A program made the position numbers and the translations under genes. A stretch of 64,000 nt of DNA from Promerops cafer. Lineage: Eukaryota; Chordata; Aves; Passeriformes; Nectariniidae. How positions within the stretch are numbered: position 1 is the first letter of the stretch; each line of letters opens with the position of its first letter. This document shows, piece by piece, positions 12,501 through 25,345 of this stretch. Under the pieces are notes generated by a model. That model was given only the letters and a program-made list of their open reading frames with translations, was not told where the DNA came from and ran no database searches. The DNA is taken from assembly GCA_013398275.1 (NCBI GenBank), contig VZSE01002626.1, positions 1 through 64,000 of the forward strand. The letters are read 5' to 3'.

Positions 12501-13724
12501 ATATTGTGATAAAACCAAAGTGATTCTCCAAAAAGGACAAGAAAGAATTTTATGGAATTGTGGCTGCTTCTATAAGAAAGGAGGAAAGAAAAAAGTATAG
12601 TTTCATGTTTTAATCTCTACAATTTCACTTGGAATATAAGACACTAGTCATTTTGTTTGCAATAAAGTGCAGAAGGGAACGCTGCTAATGTCAAAGTTGC
12701 TTAGATACATAGCCCTATTTAAATCAGTATGAATTAAGCTTCTAAAAGCATTTGTAATCTGGGTCTATGGTGCTTATACATCAAAATAATCAAGAGAGAT
12801 TTAGGATGCATGGGTTTTTTCCCTGAAGGTTGAGCAAGAGCTGCGGTCAGCCAGCATTAGAAATGACTCAAGATGAACGGATAAATAAGTTTCACAGATT
12901 TGAGCTTCTGTTGCAGACTGAGGCACTTGGACAGAAGGACTACCCTTCTGTACTGATCAGTGATCCTCACCTATTCCAAAGGCAACAGGCTTCCTATGAG
13001 ATTTATTGTTTTATAACATTGCCATCTGTGCTGGTGTCATGTTGTGGATGGGTCTGAAAGCATAGATAGGAATTATGGTGACACTGATTTTTATATGCAA
13101 TATTGCCTGGCTAATAGAATTTGGCCATACTCTCACTCTTCCACAGCTTCAACTGCTCTAAAAATCAAGGAAGACCCATCACACTAACATAAATTGACTT
13201 TATGGTACTGTTATGGACAGTGAATTCTCTCAAAGGTAAGAAAGGCAAGATCTGGCAATTAAAGAAACCAAGGCTTTTCTTAAATGTTGGTTGTTTGCAG
13301 TTGGAAGTTGGTTTCTGCTTGTTTGTTTGTTCCTTTTCCTTGTTATTTTGTCACCTATGTATTGAGTAATCCGTTTGGGACTGGGACGGACGATGACGAC
13401 AATAAAACATGGTGATTTTGGTATCTCGTGTTAATAGAAAATGTAATTCCGGAATAATTGTGCACAATTCCACATAATTTAACTCTGATTAGTCTGTGCT
13501 CTCTAACACTGAAGACAAGGTTTCAACAGCTCATCATTAACCAGTCATTCCAAATTCCAGAAACACCACAGGAAAAGAAGCTAAATAGCACTTATTTTGT
13601 AATTGTATGTATTTGCATGAAATTTATTTCACCTGTGATGGCATTTTAAGAGAGACGGAGCTTCATTTTGATTCCTATGAGGAATCAGTATGCTTTGTGA
13701 CAACTCCCATTTACAAAGAAAGGT

Positions 13725-13757
13725 AGAAAAAGAGAAAGAAAAAGAGAAAGAAAAGAA
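13725..13757. repeat. (GAAA/GAAAAA)n purine microsatellite
   Basis: An uninterrupted A/G tract made of AGAAA and AGAAAAA units lies on the plus strand. The minus-strand ORF across it encodes a phenylalanine-serine low-complexity stretch and is not a gene. Confidence 0.85.
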
Positions 13758-16518
13758 CAGAGTAGGGTTCTTATAGCAGAAAATAAAACTGTAAGAATTT
13801 AAGAGAGTCAGAACTTGAAAGAAGATTACTGAGGGGGCAGGGGAGGCCAAAAGAATAATCTATAAAGGAATAGTTTTTAAAACAGATCTTTAAAAAAGAA
13901 AAATTGAAACTTATACATAAATCCTAGAGAAGCCAAGGACAGAAGTAAAAGTATAGTGGAAGCACCACTGCAGAAAGTCACGGTCTGAGTACCACTCTAG
14001 ACTTACCAGACAGCTCACAGCAGCAGGAATGTCTAACAATTTTTGAAACTGTAAATATTGTATCTTCCCTTTAGTAACTTTTTTTTTTTACACTCAGAGT
14101 GTAGCTTGCTGTCCAACAATCTGAAGCAGGAAGAGAGCTTGGAAAAGCATGGGTGTTCTAGGTTTCTTAACTACTCCAAATGACTTGGAAATTGTAGAGC
14201 CACAGCTGAAGGCAGAGAGATGAAGCTTTCTTTGCCTCTGCAAAGCCATCTGCCATACTCTGGTCTGCAGAACCATTCCAGGTGGTGCACAACCTGGTTA
14301 ATGCAGCCTCCATCTAGTTGGATACACAAATTAGATGTTTATGCTAGGAGGGATTTTCAAAATTCTTTACAGACAGCAATTCAGATGGCATGTTCTGCCT
14401 CACTGCTGTTGGAGCAGAGACTGAGGCCACCATAGCACAGCCTCTGTCCTCCCAACCAGTGCTGCTCAATTGTGTTCATTGGTACTTTAACACAGATTCA
14501 GCTGTGGTCTGCAAGATGAACCTATATTTTATAACTAAGAAGTATTAAAAGTACTGCTCTTATCTTCACTCAACTGTTAGAAAAGATGTAGCAAGACTGT
14601 ACAAGTGGTTTGAAAGTATCTCAAGTGCTCAAGAGTCAAATAAAAAAAGTCCCCAAGAAAATCTATGATGGACATTCAAGCAATCAGATTTCTGTTTGAA
14701 CCATCATTATGGGACAGCAGAAGCAAAACGGGAAGTCTTCCATGAAAGTGTAGCTAAAACATGGCATGTGACTCTTCATCTTAGAACTTGAGCTTCTATG
14801 ATCAATATTGTCTTCAGTGAAAAATGTAGCCTGCTAATATGGTGTGATCTGGAGTAGCTCTATAACAGAGTATTCTATGCCAGGCAGTCTAATACTGTTA
14901 TCATAAAACAAGAATAAATTACGGATCATTCTGAATTTTTGTTATTTTATTTTAGTGGTACAAAAATTGAGCTATTCCTAGAATAATAAATGCAGAATGC
15001 CAAGCAACATGTAAAATTAACAAAATATATTAAAAACAGGAAAGTTGATCAGAAGAGAAGCCCAAAAAAATTTGAAGGCAGAGAGGGACAAAGAAATTTT
15101 AATATTCTCCAAGCAATTAGACTCAACTTTGATGTTGCTGAGTAATAGATCAGTATTTTTTCTATTATTGTATACGATGACAATGAATAAAAGAACAATG
15201 AGGTTTAGCATGTAGAAACACAGAACAAGAGAGAATAAAATGGTTTTGTATAATAGTAGGGTCTTAAAAATTATTACGTCGATAATGATAAAAGTTCATT
15301 AACAGATGAATTGTTCTGAAAAAGGTCACCAAAATGTTTTAAGACTTCTGGATTTAAGTCTTTGTAAGTTTTAGACTAATTTTGACTGGCAGAACTATTT
15401 CTGCCTGGTGTCACTACTTTTTGAGAAATAAGCAGCTGGGTTGGAACCCAATTCTATATCCTTTGCCCCCTCTAAAACAACATAAACTTTCAGGAGGCTT
15501 GAAACTACTGGCTTACATTTTAGATCATGGACTACTGACAATGTCTTCATGAATAGTATGGAACCAACCTGGGTTTGATTTCAGATTTCCAAAATTTGCT
15601 ACCAAGTTAATAGATTGAGTACAAAATTTAGGACTACTGTTGTTCTCTTTCAAGTGATTTATAAGACTACTGGAGACAGAATCTGGTGCCAGTGTGAGAT
15701 TAACCTCCTTTCTGATATCTAAGGTAATATTGATTGGTAAGACTGACTGTAAATCTACCAAAGAAAATCTTCAGGATACATATCACGTACAAGAAACTTT
15801 AAGACCTTTCAAGGCCACATCTTCAGATGAAAGTTTGTCCACAAGGACACCACATTTTACTGTCACTTTTTTACTCCAACTATATGAAGCATTTCCAATT
15901 CCTTCCCACCATCCATTTTTTTTTTTGTGTGGCTTCACACATAAGACCTCCAAAGGTATCTATTAGCATGCAGCAGGTAATAGCAGTTGCAAACAACCAC
16001 TATCATTTTTCATTGCATTTTTTTTGCAAATGTGATTGTTAACTTCTAAACACAAATTTCCAAATAAATAATGGCAAACAATCTGAAACCCCAACATGCA
16101 CTGCTTCCCCTTATGGAAGCAAACCACATTCTTGAGCAAACTGTGTTACTTCTAGCATTATTTCAGCATTGCTAAATGTGAAAAAAGTCTAAAGAATTAT
16201 GCAAGAAAAAGCTATAGCCAAATAATTCTTTCAGTCAGATACTGGACTTAAATTTTTAGAGTTAATTTCTGAAAATTTTTGTTTTCACTAAAGTAGTGCC
16301 ACTCTGAATTGAATCACAACATAAGTGGTGCTTTTTGTGAACTCTAAAACACAGTGAACATAACTCTCAAGCATTGCCAGCTGTCCCAAACAGACTGCGT
16401 TTTAACATGCTTTGGTAGGCAGAAATTAAGTATCTAAATTAGCCAGTACCAGTATAGATTTCTTCAATTTGAGAGACTAAAAATAACAACAAAATCTATT
16501 TTGTTACACTGTAGCAAG

Positions 16519-16556
16519 TTCCCATATAAATACACAATTCCCATATAGTACACAAA
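16519..16556. repeat. Two-copy 19-bp tandem repeat
   Basis: The unit TTCCCATATAAATACACAA (16519-16537) is followed directly by a diverged copy (16538-16556) that differs at a few positions near the middle. Confidence 0.8.
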
Positions 16557-17189
16557 TAAGAGTAAAGACATTATCAAACAATTAATAGAAATCTGAATAT
16601 AAATTGTTTTTTAAAAAATACCTCAAATAGATGGTCACAACTGCCACAATTTTGCCATTAAATAAAATCACTTTTCAAACATCTTCAATATCTGCTTCTT
16701 TTTGTATCCTTTCCTGCCTTTTCATTTTGTTTGTTTGTTTTTGTTCTCTTTCTTTATATACACACACTAGCATTCAGGTTCAGGCAATACATAACATTTT
16801 CCCCATATCCTGAAAAAACAATCATTGTAATCAACATAGTAGGATACTAGCTGCAGTTTTCAGAATCTGAAGTCACAAAGTGAAACCTCTACATATTCAT
16901 GGGAATGTTCTGCTAAGGCAAGAACATTTCAAGAAGGCTTTTATTAGTTTCCTTAATGATATTTTTCACCAATTTTTTTCTCCTCCTTAATTGCTGCTGC
17001 CACCTTTCCCCTATTACACACCTATTTAGATACCCAGACATTCATTTCTTCTTTTATTATTCTGACACTTTAGACTATTCTATAACCTTGTGTTACAGGG
17101 CCATAGATCTCACGGGCATGGCAGAGACATGCTGAAACAGCTCAGCACCATAGAGTGCTGCCACAGGCAGAGCACCAGGCATGAAGAGA

Positions 17190-17632
17190 GGTGATCCTTC
17201 CCCACTGCTCAGCCCTGGTGAGAGGCCTTAGCCATTTTATATCCAGTTCTGTGCTCTCCAGGGCAACAAAGACATACTAGAAGAGCAGGAAGTTGATAAA
17301 TGTCTGTTGAGGGGTGGTAAAGGAGAAAGGTTCTTCTCAGGCATTCCTAGACACAGGACAAGAGTCAATGGGCAGAAACTGGAATTCCAGAAACACTGTT
17401 TAAACATTTGAAAAAAACACCAAATTTATGTGAGGGCAGATGATAAAACACTGGCACTGGTTGCCCATGGACCTTGTAGGGTCTCCCGATTTGCAGATAT
17501 TCAAAAGCCATTGTTTGAGCAGAACCCAGACAAGTTGCTCCACAGGCCCTTGCTTTGGGCATGGAGATTGGATGAGTTTCCAGACATCACTTCTTACCTC
17601 AACTGTTTCGACATTCTATGTTATTTATTTCA
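17190..17632 (+). mobile_element. CR1 LINE 3' portion, degraded
   Basis: The order of CR1 landmarks is intact: 'cccactgctcagccctggtg' near 17201-17220, 'ccagttctgtgctctccagg' near 17243-17262, 'acaggacaagagtcaatggg' near 17353-17372, 'aacactggcactggttgccc' near 17447-17466, a 'gatattcaaaagccattgtt' block near 17496-17515, and a terminal ACATTCTATGTTATTT-like tail near 17610-17632. Between about 17265 and 17350 it does not follow the copy at 4277-4692, so it is a different subfamily or has lost a segment. The three small ORFs over it are repeat translations. Confidence 0.88.
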
Positions 17633-18337
17633 GACAGACTACAGCAGAACAAATTTTGAATACTACTATGGTAAACAGTCTGACACCTTGTCAAGTGTCA
17701 GTTTCATCTGTTTCCATGTTGGACTGCATCATCTAGACTCAATTTGAATGGGTGTTAAACGGGAAGGAAGATATGTCAGTGCTCTTTAAAAAATGTATGC
17801 AAGCAGTCCATTCCCAAACATTATGCCAATAACTTGTTATAGAATTAAAGAACATGCAGTTACTGTGCTTTTTAATAACACAGAATGACTACTGTTCAGG
17901 AAAGGGCGTGGCACCTAATAGGCAGCTGCCTCCTTCTCAGTCAGCTTTCATGAAAAGTTGTTTCTAATCCACTATTAAGTAAAAAAGACTCAAATTTAGA
18001 TTAACATGCTTTTAAGGGCATCAGTTTCTGACTTTTTTGTCCTTGCTCCAGACTCTTAAATGAATGAAGCTCTTATATTTGCAAACAAAATCAAAATAGC
18101 TTGAGAAGTCTTTAGATTCAGGGACACGTGAGTCTTTATTAGATTCAGGTGCAACTGTGTCTCAATATTAGCAAACATATCCAAAATACTGTTCTGCATC
18201 TTCTAATACTTAACTTCTCTTTCCTGCTACATTTTGCTTTATACCAGACTCAGACAACATTTTTTTTAACATCTTACTATAGGTCTCAATACAATAACTA
18301 TACTCTGCTATCTAATTTCATGTGTGATAGAAATAAG
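17633..18337. other. Unique noncoding DNA between two CR1 copies
   Basis: About 700 bp with no recognised feature. The ORF at 18149-18343 has no recognisable domain. Confidence 0.5.
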
Positions 18338-18475
18338 TCATAGAATCATTAGGTTGGGAAACACCTTTAAGATCATTGAGTTAAACTGTAAATCTACCAC
18401 TGCCAAACCCACCACTAAACTGTGTCCCTAAGTGCCTCATCTAAACATCTTTATCTCCAGGGATATTTTTTCAAT
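18338..18475 (-). mobile_element. CR1 LINE 3' end, 5'-truncated
   Basis: The plus strand begins with 'tcatagaatcattaggttgg', the reverse complement of the CR1 3' terminus, then 'cctttaagatcattgagtt' and a degenerate 'ccaccactaaactgtgtccc' stretch. Only about 140 bp survives. Confidence 0.88.
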
Positions 18476-20779
18476 GTGTTTCAATTTCTTTTCAGAGGAA
18501 TAAAAAAATTACTTCTTAAATTTGTCTTGGCAAGCTAAATAAATAAGAAAAATTGTCTAAATATTTGTCAGCCATGCAGAGGCATATTCATTTATTCTAG
18601 CCTATGTGCAGCTGGAACAGTTAAATAGATTACATATATCACCATGACAAAGATCAGATATAGTAACCTGAAAAATAACATCAGCTTGCATTAATCGATC
18701 AGAAGAGGGGTGCTCCCAAATGTTTCTAAACTCTTTTGAAAAATTCAGTCCATAAAACTGGTAGTTCTGAGTTAAATTTTCATTAACATATAAAAACAAA
18801 ACAAATGAAAACCCCAACTACCCACAAAGAAAAAAAGAAAGCTCATCCATGAAGGTTTCAAATGTCTTGGTAATCAAGATTACAAAAAAGGGCACTGCAT
18901 AATACCAAGGTGTAGGCACTTGTATTTTTTTTTTTTGGTGAATATTTTCCATAAACAAAGTAGGCATCTACTTTTGAACTTTTTGCAGAAATGCTTTTTC
19001 TCAAATAGGTAAACATTTCTTCTGAAATCTATTCAGTGAAATATAATATTTCTAGACTATGTCAACATTGAAACAAGTTGTTCTAGTATGATTTATTACT
19101 AAACTGTTGTGTAAAAACAAGATTTTTAATTTTAATAATTTATTTTTCATGGCATAGCAGATTGATGTTTGTTCGATGAGCTGTTAGATTTTGTGTACAG
19201 GATTGTAACTCATGATAAACAAATTATACTGCCTGGAGAATATAGAAAGCTGCATTTTTTTCACTAGAATAAAACTGCATTTGAAGGATCTTTTATGACA
19301 AGTAAGGAGATTTTTGAAATAAGACCATATAACAGTACACTTTCTCATGCATAATCGTAGCAATTAACAAAAAATATTGTCAGGTTCAGAAGTTAAACCT
19401 TATCCATTAAAATTTTTCCCACATTTTTGCATACGTTTATCTTAGAACCAAGCCAGCCTAAGGACCCATTCTGAAATGTTGTAAGAAGCTGTTTGATATT
19501 CAGTTTCAAGTAGGCTGCCAGCAATGAGTTGACACAGTAAGTCTAAGCCTTGACAGCTAAACATAGAAAAGTAATGTTTATGAAATATTTAAGGTCATCA
19601 CACAATTGTAAGACTATACTGTCACATCTCCAAAGTATACAACATTCAGACTGAAAAATAGCATTGCTATCTTCAATTCTAATCTTATTGTACTGGGGCC
19701 AAACACATTTTTCTTATTTCTTCAACATGTGAAATTAGCCATCCATCTTTGCCAGTTTCTACAGCTAGCAATGTTTAGCCTAATTCAGTGCATATAAGAG
19801 TCCACTAGAAAACAGAAGGGAAATATCCCGCATTTTATCACCCTTATCCATCCCCCCCACCCACTCTTTACATCCTCTACTCAGCCATAGCACACATCAA
19901 GTTCCCCAGGCACCCTTTTCTTCAACCAGTGGTCAAACATCCACTGTTTTTCCCAGCTGCACATCTAGCCTCATTCCACAGGCCCAGTATATTTTTTCCA
20001 AAGCTTGTGACCGTCCTTGCAGTCACTTGGAGCCCACCCACCACTTTGCTCCATCCCTGTGAGTCATTGCTCTGGGACTTGCTGCTGGTTGTTAGCACAA
20101 GGCTGTCCGTCAGCAGAACACGAGTGTTCCTGCCAGGGCACTCACTGGAACACCCTGCCACGCAGGAGAACAGAGTAGATTCATGGGCCCATCTGTCCCA
20201 TGCTGTGCAAAACCGCAGCGATGTTGGCAGAGGAATTTCATGATATACGTGGTTCAAAAGCACTGCTAAACAGTTTGAATATCATTACCAGTTTCAAGAA
20301 AAGCAATCAGGGACTTTAAGAGAAGTAAACATTTAATGGCTCTATGCTGTTTCCCATTGCAATCAATGTCAATACTTCCAGAACAGAGGTCTATTATAAT
20401 CATTGAAAAATATCTTTCTGTGTGAGCCAACCCTTCTTTTCTTTGAGAACAGCTGGGGTTTTGGGGGCTTTTATGTTTTTCTGGCTTTATTTTTTCTTTT
20501 GCATTAAAGATATTTCTTTGACGAAATAAGAAAGGGAAACTTTTAAAAATAATTAGCTTAAAAAAATCTTAGAATAACAGAAAAGAATAACAAAAATAAT
20601 TATGTAGGTCTTGTAAGATTTTAATATTTCCTGCAATAGAAAATAAACAAAATCTTGTGTATACAAGGTGTCACGCTAACAGTTTCTATGATGACATTGT
20701 CTTCTTTTCCTGGCCCATCCTTTTCTTTACCATAATGTTATAACTCTTCAAACAGTATACACCTGTTTTCCTCCTTTGG

Positions 20780-20830
20780 AAAAACAAAACCAAAACCAAA
20801 AGCAAAACAAAATAAAATGACACAAAACCC
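20780..20830. repeat. (AAAAC)n-like microsatellite
   Basis: Irregular AAAAC, AAACC and AAAAT units run for about 50 bp and grade into a C run near 20829-20833. The minus-strand ORF here is a valine, phenylalanine and leucine low-complexity artefact. Confidence 0.75.
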
Positions 20831-21029
20831 CCCACAAACCACCTCACCCTCAATCCCCCAAAAAACTGAGACAAAAAAGCTGCCATAAATTAGACTTGAA
20901 GTCCAGTTAACTCAGGATTTTGCCTCCAAAAAGTGGATGTCTAGGATGAAGAATGGATAATTCTTTGAGTACTCTCTCTCATGCTTCATGTATTTCTAAA
21001 CTCAGCTTGATTTGTAGCATCTAGCATGC

Positions 21030-21410
21030 TTAGGGAATGCATTCTCCAGCAGTTACCCAACCTCCTCTTGAAGTTAATGCAAAGTTCCCATCCACAACAA
21101 ACTGACAATGGATTTCATAAACGAGATCTGTTGCAGGAGAAATGGCTGCATTACTTCTTTTGAACAAGCCTTCTGTTAGCTTAATTTGATTTCTCAAGAT
21201 CTTTTTTGCACAGAAGAGAATATTAGTTTTTCCCTAACTTTCCTCTCTAGCCTAGTTTTTGTTCCTTTTCACTTTTAGTTTATTTCCCACTCATCTATTT
21301 CTGAAAGTTGTTCCTTGCACAAAGGTTGTTCCAAGGCCTTCTCTTCATCCTTCTCTGAACTGCTGTCCATTCCACCACTTCCATTTTGAGTTGGGGGGGT
21401 GGAAACTATA
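21030..21410 (-). mobile_element. Possible ancient CR1/L3-like relic
   Basis: The plus strand contains phrases reminiscent of old, antisense CR1/L3 sequence: 'cccaacctcctcttgaagtt' near 21057-21076 and 'catccttctctgaactgctg' near 21346-21365. The stretches between them are too diverged to align by eye, so this is a weak call. Confidence 0.3.
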
Positions 21411-22678
21411 GAATTGGCTAAATACTTCTCTTCCTTTTTTTTTCTTCTAAAAACAGTTGTGTTTTTTTATTTTGTTCCCCCATAACTACTGAGTTTATGT
21501 TTGTTTGTAACTGAAATTATATCAGCATCCAGGGAGCTTTAGCTTATGTGGTAATGGTCTGCTGTGCAGTCATGGACAGAAAAGTTTCCTAATATTTTTT
21601 GTTTGTTTTTCAGTGTTTGTTTGTCAGTTCTGCTTAAATACACAGTCCCTGCATTTCCTAAGCTTTTTCATCTGTTCTTGTTCTTCTCTCATCTTTACTG
21701 CTCATGTATTTCTTTGCCTTTCCTTAGAGTGAGCTGAAAGAACGTCAGCCAAGTACCATCTGGCAATAAAATGAAAGCAATTGAACTATTTACTCTGTTC
21801 TTACCACAGTACTACAGAGATACAAATTCAAGTTTTTTGCCTTTCCTAATCCTCAGTAAGATAAGTGTCTACTGATTTGCAATACAGGTGGCAAAAGTAC
21901 TAACGGCATTTTGAATGAACTGACCAGGGTTTTTGCAAGTGGCATAGCAAGAAACTGAATATACATCACCCACTTGTAAAAGCAAGCTAAGAGCTCATGA
22001 TGGCAGCCAGAAGCAGGGAAAAAAAGCATGAAATCCCATGGCTATGAAGAGCTATTTCTATTTTGATGCACAAAAAGAAGTTATTCATTTGACAATTGTG
22101 TACACTCCCGTGGGCTGCAAAATCCTGCAAGTGCCTCCATGACTGTGGGAGAGATGTGAATGCACATCAGCAAATATGCTGAACAAGGAATACATTTCAA
22201 GTGAGACTGTACACCATTCAATGTGCTGAAGAGAGCTTCATGTGTGAGCAAGTCTGAATGAGTGGCCAAAAACCCCATCCCCTCAACAGAACTGAGCCAA
22301 GAAGTCCAGTCGTGTAATTCAAATTCTGTTTCTTACACATCTTGTTGCAAAGAGACTTCTATCTTTGAATGATGTTTTTGTACATATTATGCAAAACACA
22401 TCCCAGTTCTGTCAGTGCTCAGCTAGCTTCTAGATGACCTCAAGCCCTCCAAACTTCTGGCATAAATACATGCCTTCATGCAAATACAGGCTATAACTGT
22501 CAGGATTACACAGTCATGTAAGGGATAAAAAAGCACAAGTGTTCAGGACTGGTTTCTATTCCTGCCTAGGAGCTAAAAAAATGAGAAACTGTGGCTAAAA
22601 CCACTACAGTGTCAAAGAGTACATGAAAACCAAGGCACTCAACTTGTGGGGAAAAAAATCCTGTAAAGTAATTGGAGG

Positions 22679-22795
22679 TGACTACTGGTTTCATCTGGGA
22701 AAAAAAAAAAAGTTTCTTCACTGAACTTTGTATGGTGCTATGTTTTGTAGTTGTGACCAAAACAGTGTTGATAACACAGGGGTGCCTCAGAAAAG
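22679..22795 (+). mobile_element. Partial ERV LTR (5' ~115 bp only)
   Basis: The segment starts 'tgactactggtttcatctgg' and runs through 'ggtgctatgttttgtagttg' (22735-22754) and 'acagtgttgataacacaggg' (22762-22781). These stretches parallel the first ~115 bp of the complete LTR that begins 195 bp downstream at 22874. After about 22795 the similarity stops. The fragment is in the same orientation as the complete copy. Confidence 0.7.
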
Positions 22796-22873
22796 GTTCA
22801 ATTTATGACATTTATTATAAAAAAGCAAGCCATGTGGTACTGACTTTATCCATGTCACTTTTATGTGAACAGC

Positions 22874-23438
22874 TGTACTAATTTTGGCAATCATAAACTT
22901 AGTTTTCATCGAAGTAACTTTTATGGGTCTATGTTTTGGATTTGTGACCAGAAAATAGAGTTGATACTTCAAGAGTATTTCAGCTATTGCTGAGCAGTGC
23001 TGAAAAAGAATTGAGGAATTTTGTGCTTCTTCTGCCACTCCGCTGGGTCGGGGGCTGGGGGCACACAAGAAATTGGGAGGGGATGTGGCCAGAACTGTTG
23101 ACCCTGACTGATCAAAGGGATATCCCACACCATATAACATTTTTGTTCAGCAATAAAAGCTGGGGGAAGGAGGAAGAGGGATGTTCAGGGCTAAGGTGCA
23201 TGTATTCTCAAGCAACAATTACATTTGATGGAGCCTGGCTTTTCTGGGTTGTCCATGACTGAACATCTGTAGTTAATTAATTGGATGCGCAGCTTTTGCT
23301 TTCCATACTGGACTTTCTTTATCTCTACCCATGAGTTTTCTAGCTTTTACCCTTCCAATTCTCTTCCCTATAGCAATGCTGGGGAGTGATCAGGAAGCTG
23401 TATGGGGCATGGCTTCCTACTGAGGTTGAACGATGACA
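22874..23438 (+). mobile_element. Solo LTR of an avian endogenous retrovirus
   Basis: About 565 bp bounded by TG (22874) and CA (23438). It shows the order of a common avian LTR: a 'gggtctatgttttggatttg' block near 22925-22944, 'attgctgagcagtgctgaaa' near 22986-23005, 'tgggaggggatgtggccaga' near 23074-23093, and a 'caataaaagctgggggaagg' core-promoter position near 23151-23170. The U5-side block 'acccatgagttttctagctt' lies near 23328-23347, and it ends in 'gaggttgaacgatgaca'. The TATA box is mutated to an AATAAAA-type sequence. No gag, pol or env sequence and no second complete LTR is adjacent, so it is most likely a solo LTR. I saw no clear target-site duplication. Confidence 0.82.
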
Positions 23439-25202
23439 GAATTTTCATAATCTTTTATTGACTTATATTATCTCACATTGTAAAGTCATAAAAAATATAT
23501 AAATTAGCTAAAGTACTCAATTTTTAAGAATCCATGTAAAATGATGAATACTTCATAATATGCATAATTAAGTAGATAATTAAATTAAAATTAATAAATG
23601 TTGGAAGTGTAGAAGCTCAAATTAAAATCAAACTAAAAGATTGCTTTCAAATCCAGTTTCAGGAGGGTAGAGAGCTTTCCAAAATACTTGAATCTTTTAA
23701 TTTAATGATATTTCATCAAAATTTCCAGATTCCTATAACTTTCTTTTGGCTAAAAAACAATAATAAAAATACCCACTCCAAGTGTTTTTAGAGTAATTTA
23801 AGCTATCATACTCATCATACTAAGGATTTCAGAAAAAAGCATTCCAGTCCCTCTACACACTAGATCCTCCCACAGACTCACAAAGTCAATATGTATGCAG
23901 ACAACATTTTGATCAGCAAGGTAACCTTCAATACCCCATGAGCTATGCTGGCCCTTTTTTCTAAAACTATTCTTGCCCAGGAAAACCTCTATTATTAAAC
24001 AAAGAATTTAGTTGAAATAGATCAGGACAAACTCATTGTCAGTGATCCTTCTAACCCTAAACTTATTTCCAGAAAGAGAGAGAGCACTACTTCAATCTTT
24101 TATATATATATATTATATACATTTTATAACACTGAAGGACTATGTTCTGGAAAAGATTTCAAATACAAACAGTTTTATTCTTTTCCCCAAATAGTTTACA
24201 AATGTGCATTTTATTGCCATATTAAAGCATCACTGTATTAAATGTGACAAGCCATTACAAAGACTAAATACAATTTCAAAGTTCTCTTTGTGAATCAAAC
24301 CCTTCTGCATTTTTAAGAATCATTATGCTGTAGAAAGAAAGCATTGACCCTCCAAAATGTTAGATCTGAACAAGACTCCAGACTGCTGTGCAGTGGTGGT
24401 ACACACCAGCAGTAGCAAATTAAGGCTGACATTATTTTTTAGCTTAGGAAAGTACAGCAAACTCCAGCTGCCATCATGTTTTTCCTCTAACAATCCTTGC
24501 TGGAAAGATATTCAGGGCAAGAACGCAAGGGAAGAAGTGAGAATGATGTACTGACCAGGACTAAATTTAGGTTCCTATGTCTCAGTTCATTCCTCTTGTT
24601 TTTTAATCATCTCTTCTGCCTTGAGAAAAGCAGATACTGTCCCTTTCCACCGAGGTCAATAGTAGTTTTACACATATAGCACTTGGCCCCAGAGATCATT
24701 ACTCAATTAAGGTACAAAATAAAAGTGCTGTGATGGTTCATCAATCCAAGGAATGAGAGCAGGTCAGTGTTTAAACTAACACAGAGATAACAATGGGTTT
24801 TGTAGTGCTGTCAGTACAGCATATTTAAACCTCAGGGAAGGACTGTCATGGTCTACTTGTCCAGCCGCGAGAGCTGGCCTCCTGGAGCTATGTTTTGAAT
24901 AACTGTCACAGGAGAGCAAAAGCTTCTTCTTCAGAGCCTCAGGCTCCCAGACTGTTTAGTCTATCATGATGGTAAAAACTCCGAGGAGGTATTTTTTTTT
25001 ATGTGAAACACATTTTTAAAGTTATGCCTACATGTTTTTGCATAAATACAGTTCAATTTTTATCTTTGTGTCAGCAAAATGTGTTGCTGAATCACATATT
25101 TCAAACAAAACTTCAAGCATCTGAAGGGGAAACAAAAATCGCAAAAATATGACCTACATAAAGGTAATCACATTTTATGTTTGACATTAAAAAACCAGAT
25201 GC
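23439..25202. other. Unique AT-rich noncoding DNA
   Basis: No gene recognised. It contains a GA run at about 24072-24085 and a TA-rich microsatellite at 24099-24126. 24840-24960 is slightly GC-richer, with nothing I can identify. Confidence 0.5.
24099..24126. repeat. (TA)n microsatellite
   Basis: TATATATA units are interrupted once by TATTATATA. The tract is short and of no evident function. Confidence 0.85.
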
Positions 25203-25345
25203 TTCATGCCTGGACATGTACAAGGTAAGGTTGGATGCATATTTGAGCAGCCTGGTCCAGTGCAAGATGTCCCTGGCCATAGCAGATGGATTAGAACTAC
25301 ATGGTTTTTAAGGTCCCTTTCAACACAACTGTTCTAGGATCCTGT
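25203..25345 (+). mobile_element. CR1 LINE 3' end, 5'-truncated
   Basis: 'cttcatgcctggacatgtac' leads into 'ttgagcagcctggtccagtg' (about 25243-25262), then 'ggattagaactacatggttt' and 'aaggtccctttcaacacaac', ending in a CTGTTCTAGGATCCTGT-like tail. These are the last ~140 bp of a CR1 element. Confidence 0.88.

Larger units (their letters stand above)
12501..17189. other. Unique noncoding DNA with small simple repeats
   Basis: No gene recognised. It includes a GAAA-type purine tract at 13725-13757, a CpG cluster at 13372-13451, a somewhat GC-richer region at about 14220-14480, and a 19-bp tandem duplication at 16519-16556. The short ORFs over these parts show no recognisable domains. Confidence 0.5.
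18476..22678. other. Unique noncoding DNA, one GC-richer patch
   Basis: No gene recognised. 19840-20240 is markedly more GC-rich than its surroundings and carries overlapping ORFs on both strands (113 and 104 codons). The plus-strand ORF lies almost entirely inside the minus-strand one, so at most one could be real, and I recognise neither. An AAAAC-type tract lies at 20780-20830, and a possible ancient LINE relic at 21030-21410 is listed separately. Confidence 0.5.
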
